From: Desulfurococcales archaeon
GTDB lineage: Archaea > Thermoproteota > Thermoprotei_A > Sulfolobales > WAQK01
Direction: 5' to 3'
DNA: 64,000 nt
NCBI GenBank assembly: GCA_027083135.1
Contig: JALWQH010000020.1
Coordinates: 1-64,000 of the forward strand
Below, piece after piece: positions 59,308-64,000 of the stretch. Under the pieces are notes generated by a model. The model made no database searches. It worked only from the letters and a program-made list of their open reading frames with translations, and was not told the origin of the DNA. The position numbers and the translations under genes were made by a program. Each line of letters begins with the position of its first letter. Position 1 is the stretch's first letter.

Positions 59308-60609
59308 TTACCTTTCAGCTACGCGGCATGCGAGGAGGGAGAGCAGTATGAATGTGAGGCCGAGGACGTATGCAACGTAGAATGCATCGTCGAACACCAT
59401 CAACGTCATCTTATCTATTATTCTCCAGGCATTTATGTCGGGATGCCTTATGTGGACATGGAACCACCAGCTTAGAGGATATATGAAGACCCATGCATTT
59501 ACAGCTATGTAGGCCTGTATTGATCCAAGCCTGCTGCATGCCTTCATGTAGGGTAAGGCTAAGGCGGCTAAGCCTAGGAATACAACCATGTATTGATAAT
59601 TAACCCTCCAGTATGATGCTAGGAACACGATGTATACCGCCAGCATATAGTCATACATATTTCTCCCAGGCCTCCTATACAGGCCGTAAAGCGTCAAGGC
59701 TAGGAGAATGAGAAAGGTAACCCACCAATATCTAATCAGGCTGAGGGCAGAGCCGATATTCCTGGTATTATAGAGGTATGTGGCTATGCTTGAAAAACCA
59801 TTGAAATCATATGATAATGGCTTCACGGGGCCTGGATTCGGGGCTGCACTTATGCTTTTAAACATGCCTGGAATAGAGGAGGGGCAAGCGATCATGAATG
59901 GGAGCAGGGGGGTTAGAAGCCCTACCACCAGCCCCAAAGCATAGTTCCTGAGAATCCTGCTCCTCCTCAATGCGAGGTATATTATTAGCCCTAAGATAGG
60001 GGGGCCTACAACCTGCTTCGCCATGAACGCATATCCCGATAGAACACCCGCCGCCAAGGGATTCTCGTCTAGGATGAGTAGTCCTCCTAGGAGGAGGGCC
60101 AATGCTATTTGGTCAAACATGCCGTATATTGATGAGACATATATGGTTGCTGGGCTTAGGAAGTAGAGAGCCATTGAGGCTAGGCCCCACTTCTCACCTA
60201 GTCTTCTACGGATGATCAGGTAGAGGAGAATAGCGGAGGCTACATCGCCTAGTATGAGGACGCTCTTCACGGCCACTATCCATGAGCGTGGAACATAGAC
60301 ATAATACGTCCTCTCCCTCCAGAACATTGCAAGCTTCTCCGGCGACGCGAATCTCAGACCTCCGAGAATAGTTATCCATATCGGCCCGTACACGTATGGC
60401 CAGTTGTAGGGCCATCCCTCGCTTCTCCACATGGAGGCGGAGGCATACTTGTAGAAGCATGCCCCGTGGCGTAGGAAAGTATCAGCAAACCCTGCGAACT
60501 GAGCTATATCCGAGCCTGTTGATATGGGTGCTGGGAGAACTCTCAGCACTAGTCCTGTGAGAAGCACTATGCCTAGCAGTATTAGGCTTCTCCTAGAATG
60601 GATAAGCAT
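59308..60609 (-). CDS. GT-C type membrane glycosyltransferase
   Basis: A 433-residue protein with about ten to twelve hydrophobic helices. The first outer loop holds STGSDIAQFAGFAD, with an Asp in the position of the catalytic Asp of dolichol-phosphate-sugar-dependent GT-C enzymes. Similar polytopic proteins (DUF2029/mannosyltransferase type) glycosylate lipids or surface proteins in archaea. It starts 2 bp after the tRNA-synthetase stop and lies next to a heavily glycosylatable surface-protein gene, which may be its target. Acceptor and donor are inferred. Confidence 0.65.
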   Translation of the reverse strand: MLIHSRRSLILLGIVLLTGLVLRVLPAPISTGSDIAQFAGFADTFLRHGACFYKYASASMWRSEGWPYNWPYVYGPIWITILGGLRFASPEKLAMFWRERTYYVYVPRSWIVAVKSVLILGDVASAILLYLIIRRRLGEKWGLASMALYFLSPATIYVSSIYGMFDQIALALLLGGLLILDENPLAAGVLSGYAFMAKQVVGPPILGLIIYLALRRSRILRNYALGLVVGLLTPLLPFMIACPSSIPGMFKSISAAPNPGPVKPLSYDFNGFSSIATYLYNTRNIGSALSLIRYWWVTFLILLALTLYGLYRRPGRNMYDYMLAVYIVFLASYWRVNYQYMVVFLGLAALALPYMKACSRLGSIQAYIAVNAWVFIYPLSWWFHVHIRHPDINAWRIIDKMTLMVFDDAFYVAYVLGLTFILLSLLACRVAER

Positions 60610-60611
60610 TG

Positions 60612-61865
60612 CTAGGGGACCAGTATGTCTGGTGTGCGGGGGTATAGGGCAGCCTCATGTATCTTGCTTAGATGCAGCATGGTTAGGAGAAGCCTCTCAA
60701 CACCCATGCCGAACCCTCCATGCGGCGGGACACCATAGTCAAACATCTCAAGATACCAGCCGAAGCTCTCAGGCCTGAGGCCCTGCTCCCTCATCCTCTC
60801 TCTAAGCCTCCTGGGATCATGCTCCCTTAAGCCGCCACTACTCCACTCAACGCCATACTCTCCTCCCCCCATCATATCTATCCTGTGAGCATATCTTGGA
60901 TCCTCCCTGGAAACCATGTAGTAGAATGCTGTCTGGCTTGCAGGGAACTCTGTTATAAAGAATGGGTCTTCGAACTCGCTGCACAGGGCTTTCTCCTCAT
61001 CCGAGCCGAAATCCATCCCCCACTCCACCTGGAAGCCCTTCCTGCGGAGAATGTTGAGGGCCTCCTCATAGCCTATCTTCTCATAGCTTTTAGGGGGCTC
61101 CAAGCTTACTCCAAGGATCTCCAGGTCTGATTCATTCTCCTCAGCTACCTTCTCATAGACGTGCTTTACGAGGCGGAACTGCAGGTCCATTAGATCCTCC
61201 TTTGAAACCAGTGCCTGCTCAACATCTATTTGCCAGAACTCGGTTAGATGCTTCCTAGTCCTGGATTTCTCAGCCCTGAAGCTAGGCCCAATGGTGAACA
61301 CTTTGCCGAAGGCTGCGACAGCTGACTGCTTGTACAGCTGAGCGCTCTGAGCCAGGTATGCCTGCCTGTCAAAATACTTGACGGGGAATAGCTCTGCTCC
61401 CCCCTCCGTAGCGCTCGCTATTATTATGGGAAAGTGAAGTTCCACGAATCCCTCATTGTAGAGGAACTCCCTAGTATGCTTGGAGAGGCTTGACCTTATG
61501 TTAAATATGGCTTTGACTTCAGGCCTCCTTATATCCAGGTACCTGTATTTTATGCGAGTTGGAAACTCTGCCTCAACCTTGCCTGTTAGATCTATGGGTG
61601 TAGGCTTGGATTCCGCGAGGACCTCTATTTTACCAGGAATGATCTCCGGCCCTACTCTAGCCACCTGCCGTTCAGCGGGCTTCCCCTCAACACATATAAA
61701 GTACTCTGCCCCTAGGTTAGAGGCGTTTCTCCACACATCATCTGGCACAACTCCCCGCTTAGCTGTAAGCTGAACTACACCCTCAAATGTTCTAAGCACT
61801 ATGAATACTATCCTGCCTACACGTCTCACCCTGGCTACATGGCCGCAGACCTTCTGCCTAGTCAT
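60612..61865 (-). CDS. Class IIb aspartyl/asparaginyl-tRNA synthetase
   Basis: A 417-residue enzyme: N-terminal OB-fold anticodon domain (about 1-100), then the class II catalytic core. Motif 2 is FRAEKSRTRKHLTEFWQIDVE, motif 3 GFGMGVERLLLTMLHL. It mixes signatures: IIASATEGGAELFPV and the lack of an AsnRS-type TTGTTEGGA are AspRS-like, while KYFDRQAYLAQSAQLY, SRTRKHLTEFW and the C-terminal EAALYPRTPDILVP are like archaeal AsnRS. It could be an Asp enzyme, an Asn enzyme, or a non-discriminating one. The start ATG 61865 and length are normal for the group. Confidence 0.85.
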   Translation of the reverse strand: MTRQKVCGHVARVRRVGRIVFIVLRTFEGVVQLTAKRGVVPDDVWRNASNLGAEYFICVEGKPAERQVARVGPEIIPGKIEVLAESKPTPIDLTGKVEAEFPTRIKYRYLDIRRPEVKAIFNIRSSLSKHTREFLYNEGFVELHFPIIIASATEGGAELFPVKYFDRQAYLAQSAQLYKQSAVAAFGKVFTIGPSFRAEKSRTRKHLTEFWQIDVEQALVSKEDLMDLQFRLVKHVYEKVAEENESDLEILGVSLEPPKSYEKIGYEEALNILRRKGFQVEWGMDFGSDEEKALCSEFEDPFFITEFPASQTAFYYMVSREDPRYAHRIDMMGGGEYGVEWSSGGLREHDPRRLRERMREQGLRPESFGWYLEMFDYGVPPHGGFGMGVERLLLTMLHLSKIHEAALYPRTPDILVP

Positions 61866-61917
61866 AGCTCAGCCCTTCACCTGGGCTTGGAGAGCAGGTT
61901 ATAATTAAATGCTCCCC

Positions 61918-63843
61918 TCAGCCTTTAAGATGCTCTTCAAACCACTCTAGGATCAGTTTCAGCCTCTCAACCCTATGCTTAGGCTTGCCGCTGCGGCTTA
62001 GATCATGGTTCTCCCCTGGGAAGAGGGCTAGTCTAACCTTCTTCCCACGGATCTTTAGTGCTGTGTATAGTTGTAATGCTTGGTCTAGCCAGCATCTATA
62101 GTCTTCTAGGCTGTGTATTATTAGGAGGGGCGTCTCAACACCATCAACATACCTCAAAGGACTCCTAAACCAATACTCCTCATGACTACGCCACGGAGTT
62201 GTGGCCAGCTGGTCTTCAGCGAAATACCATCCAATATCGGTTGTCCCATAGAAGCTTGTCCAGTTGCTTATGGATCTCTGGGTGACTGCTGCTTTGAACC
62301 TGTTGGTGTGGCCTATGATCCAGTTCGTCATAAAGCCCCCATAACTACCACCAGCAACCCCGATCCTCCTTGGATCTATGAAGTCGCTCTGCGATAATAC
62401 GTAGTCCAATGCCTCCATGAGATCCTGGTAGTCCCTATCTCCATATCTGCCTCTAATATCCCTGAACTCTTCGCTATAACCGTCGCTCCCCCTAGGATTC
62501 ACGTAGATCACTGCGAAGCCATTGGATGCTAGGAGGTGGAATTCAAACATAAAGCCCTCCCCGTACTGTGTAGCAGGCCCCCCATGTATCTCTAATACTG
62601 CTGGGCATGGATTCTGAGCGCTGCAGGCTTTGGATCTGAGGACCCAGCCCTCTACGGCTACTCCATCCGTGGCTGTGAAGCTGAACTTCTCAGGCCGTTT
62701 AAGCTTGGCCTTCGATAGGAAATACTCGTTGAACCCTGTAAGCTTAACAGGCCCTTCACCAGGATCCAGGGCGTAGAGTTCTGGAGGCTCATCTGCCCTC
62801 ATATACGTGTATGCTACAAGACTTTCAGACGCGTCGAAGTCGTCTACAACTCCCCCCTCAACGAGTTTTTCAGGCTCCTCGTGAGGCTTAACCCTATATA
62901 GGTGGACCTCCCCACCTGCAGCCACGGGGTAATATATGTAGCCGTCGGGAGACCATATTAGGCTCCTAGCACAGCTAGGGCCTCTAGCATCACTGTTAGC
63001 CATATTATTAATATCGAGGTCTATGACCGATATTCTCTCAGGTTCCCCTCCATCCTCGCCTATAAGCCATAATTTAAGGTGGCTGGAGAGCCCTCTAGGC
63101 ATTGCATGCCCTCTGAACACCAGTCTTCCACCCTCAGGGCTCCACGCTAGATCCCTTATAACCATGGGTTTCTCCAGCAGTGTTTTCCTCTCACCTGTCT
63201 CCAGGTCAAGTATCTCAATGTTGGTTAGGAATGGTTTAAGCCTGTCAACCGAGACAACCATGGCTATTTTCCTGGAGTCCGGGCTCCAGGACGCGTAAAG
63301 CACCTCTTGATCCCCGCTTGTAACCTGTTCTACTATGCCTGAAGGCACATCTACGATGAATAAGTGCCGCCTGGTTCCATGGATCCAGCCCTCCCCGTTG
63401 AACCAGACAGGCACATCGTCTATTATCCTCACATCCTCCTTCTCCCCGCCGCCTACCCTGCTTATGAATAATATTTTCCTGGAGTCCGGGCTCCACTCAT
63501 AGTGCCTTATCCCGCCTTCAGCCACTAGGAGCTTCCAAGGCTCAGCTGAGCCCGGCTTCATAAGCCATAATTCCGCTATCCCGGGCTTCTCATCGGATTC
63601 GCGTTTCGAGATGAATGAGAGTAGCCTTGAATCAGGGCTCCACCTAGGACACCTATCATTAACTCCGCGTGTGAAGCCTTTAGCCTCACCGCTCAGATCT
63701 ACGAGCCATATGGATGACTCGTAGCGATCCTTGTCTAAATTGATCCTAGTAGCAGTGAACGCTATGTCTCTGGTAGACCTGTTGATATGGGGGTCAGATA
63801 CGAGTACGAGTTTGCCTATATCTCTCGGCTCTAATCCGCCCAT
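61918..63843 (-). CDS. S9-family acylaminoacyl-peptidase/prolyl oligopeptidase-like
   Basis: A 641-residue serine peptidase. Residues 1-370 form a beta-propeller with repeated SPDSR blades (RWSPDSRLL, EWSPDSRKI, SWSPDSRKI, AWSPEGGRL). The C-terminal alpha/beta hydrolase has the nucleophile in GVAGGSYGGFMTNW (about Ser 498), the Asp in LLIIHSLEDYRCWLD and the His in FPGENHDLSRSG. The enzyme releases N-acylated amino acids from peptides or cleaves short peptides. It starts at ATG 63843. Confidence 0.92.
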   Translation of the reverse strand: MGGLEPRDIGKLVLVSDPHINRSTRDIAFTATRINLDKDRYESSIWLVDLSGEAKGFTRGVNDRCPRWSPDSRLLSFISKRESDEKPGIAELWLMKPGSAEPWKLLVAEGGIRHYEWSPDSRKILFISRVGGGEKEDVRIIDDVPVWFNGEGWIHGTRRHLFIVDVPSGIVEQVTSGDQEVLYASWSPDSRKIAMVVSVDRLKPFLTNIEILDLETGERKTLLEKPMVIRDLAWSPEGGRLVFRGHAMPRGLSSHLKLWLIGEDGGEPERISVIDLDINNMANSDARGPSCARSLIWSPDGYIYYPVAAGGEVHLYRVKPHEEPEKLVEGGVVDDFDASESLVAYTYMRADEPPELYALDPGEGPVKLTGFNEYFLSKAKLKRPEKFSFTATDGVAVEGWVLRSKACSAQNPCPAVLEIHGGPATQYGEGFMFEFHLLASNGFAVIYVNPRGSDGYSEEFRDIRGRYGDRDYQDLMEALDYVLSQSDFIDPRRIGVAGGSYGGFMTNWIIGHTNRFKAAVTQRSISNWTSFYGTTDIGWYFAEDQLATTPWRSHEEYWFRSPLRYVDGVETPLLIIHSLEDYRCWLDQALQLYTALKIRGKKVRLALFPGENHDLSRSGKPKHRVERLKLILEWFEEHLKG

Positions 63844-63930
63844 GATGATGGGGCACCTCTAGGAAACCTAGGATGATGAGCAGCGTTAAAAGCTTAAGCA
63901 ATGGCCGCCTAGAATATATGGGAAGGAGTA

Positions 63931-64000
63931 TTGGTTGACATAGTTGCATGCACGAACTCCCAGATCCTTGCCTCAAGGATTGCTGGAGCCTTAGGGGCGA
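63931..64000 (+). CDS. prs: Ribose-phosphate pyrophosphokinase, N-terminus only
   Basis: TTG at 63931 begins an open frame that reads VDIVACTNSQILASRIAGAL, the N-terminal strand and helix of PRPP synthetases (compare the common opening IxxGxxSQxLAxxIAxxLG). GGAAGGAG at 63921-63928 is a strong ribosome-binding site. Cut by the window edge after 23 codons. It diverges from the S9 peptidase gene. Confidence 0.7.
   Translation, partial: MVDIVACTNSQILASRIAGALGA

Noticed and set aside
1-64000. tRNA, rRNA, CRISPR arrays, replication origin
   Set aside because: No T-loop-type GGTTCGANTCC pattern with paired arms, no rRNA-like conserved blocks and no regularly spaced direct repeats were found by eye in the intergenic spaces. 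A tRNAscan or CRISPR search would be decisive.

Overview
The window looks like chromosomal DNA of a hyperthermophilic archaeon of the Thermoproteota (crenarchaeal) branch. The evidence is archaeal-type enzymes (NadM-type NMN adenylyltransferase, Trm5, GTP cyclohydrolase III, an 11-gene complex I without an NADH module), frequent GTG and TTG starts, AGG/AGA/ATA-rich codon use, TATA boxes about 25 bp from short or absent leaders, and tight operons with 4-bp start/stop overlaps. The exact order cannot be fixed from the sequence alone. No rRNA, tRNA, CRISPR array or replication origin was recognised.

Layout. 1-1850: left-truncated IS607-type element (serine recombinase TnpA and a TnpB that lacks expected active-site and zinc-finger residues). 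2047-12968: mostly housekeeping and membrane genes: MscS channel, UbiA prenyltransferase, an M19 dipeptidase/serine hydrolase pair, ClC channel with CBS domains, HemK-like methyltransferase, HtpX-like protease, a divergent GHMP-fold protein and a MATE exporter. 12969-16050: PadR-like regulator divergent from MATE across a perfect 28-bp palindrome, CapA-like protein, then RibH and GTP cyclohydrolase III (riboflavin/F420 route). 16069-18656: compact operon of a Panacea-like protein, two MinD-ferredoxin ATPases and a NifX-like protein. 18657-19125: gene-free stretch with a GC-rich, potentially structured island and a perfect palindrome in front of an orphan solute-binding protein.

20672-25981: isocitrate dehydrogenase and a peptide ABC transporter (binding protein and two permeases, no ATPases). 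26119-32147: exported molybdenum respiratory enzyme of the type II DMSO-reductase (NarG-like) class, with four-cluster ferredoxin subunit, two small membrane proteins, a TorD-like chaperone and a Nudix protein. 32276-36674: PAPS-reductase-like protein, Trm5, a hypothetical protein, a metal-ligand-less amidohydrolase-like protein and TatD. 36738-46926: complete complex I operon nuoABCDHIJKMLN. The Mo enzyme and complex I together imply a membrane quinone-based respiratory chain, for which the UbiA protein could make the quinone.

47075-50696: an orphan NMT1-like binding protein, a previously unlisted 47-residue membrane peptide, a two-HTH regulator, a small hypothetical protein and NadM. 50837-56884: TauE/SafE plus DUF1634-like pair, then a BMP-type nucleoside ABC transporter with a candidate operator. 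56963-63843: Thr-rich cell-surface protein, GT-C glycosyltransferase, an Asp/Asn-tRNA synthetase with mixed signatures, and an S9 acylaminoacyl-peptidase. A PRPP synthetase begins at 63931 and runs off the window.
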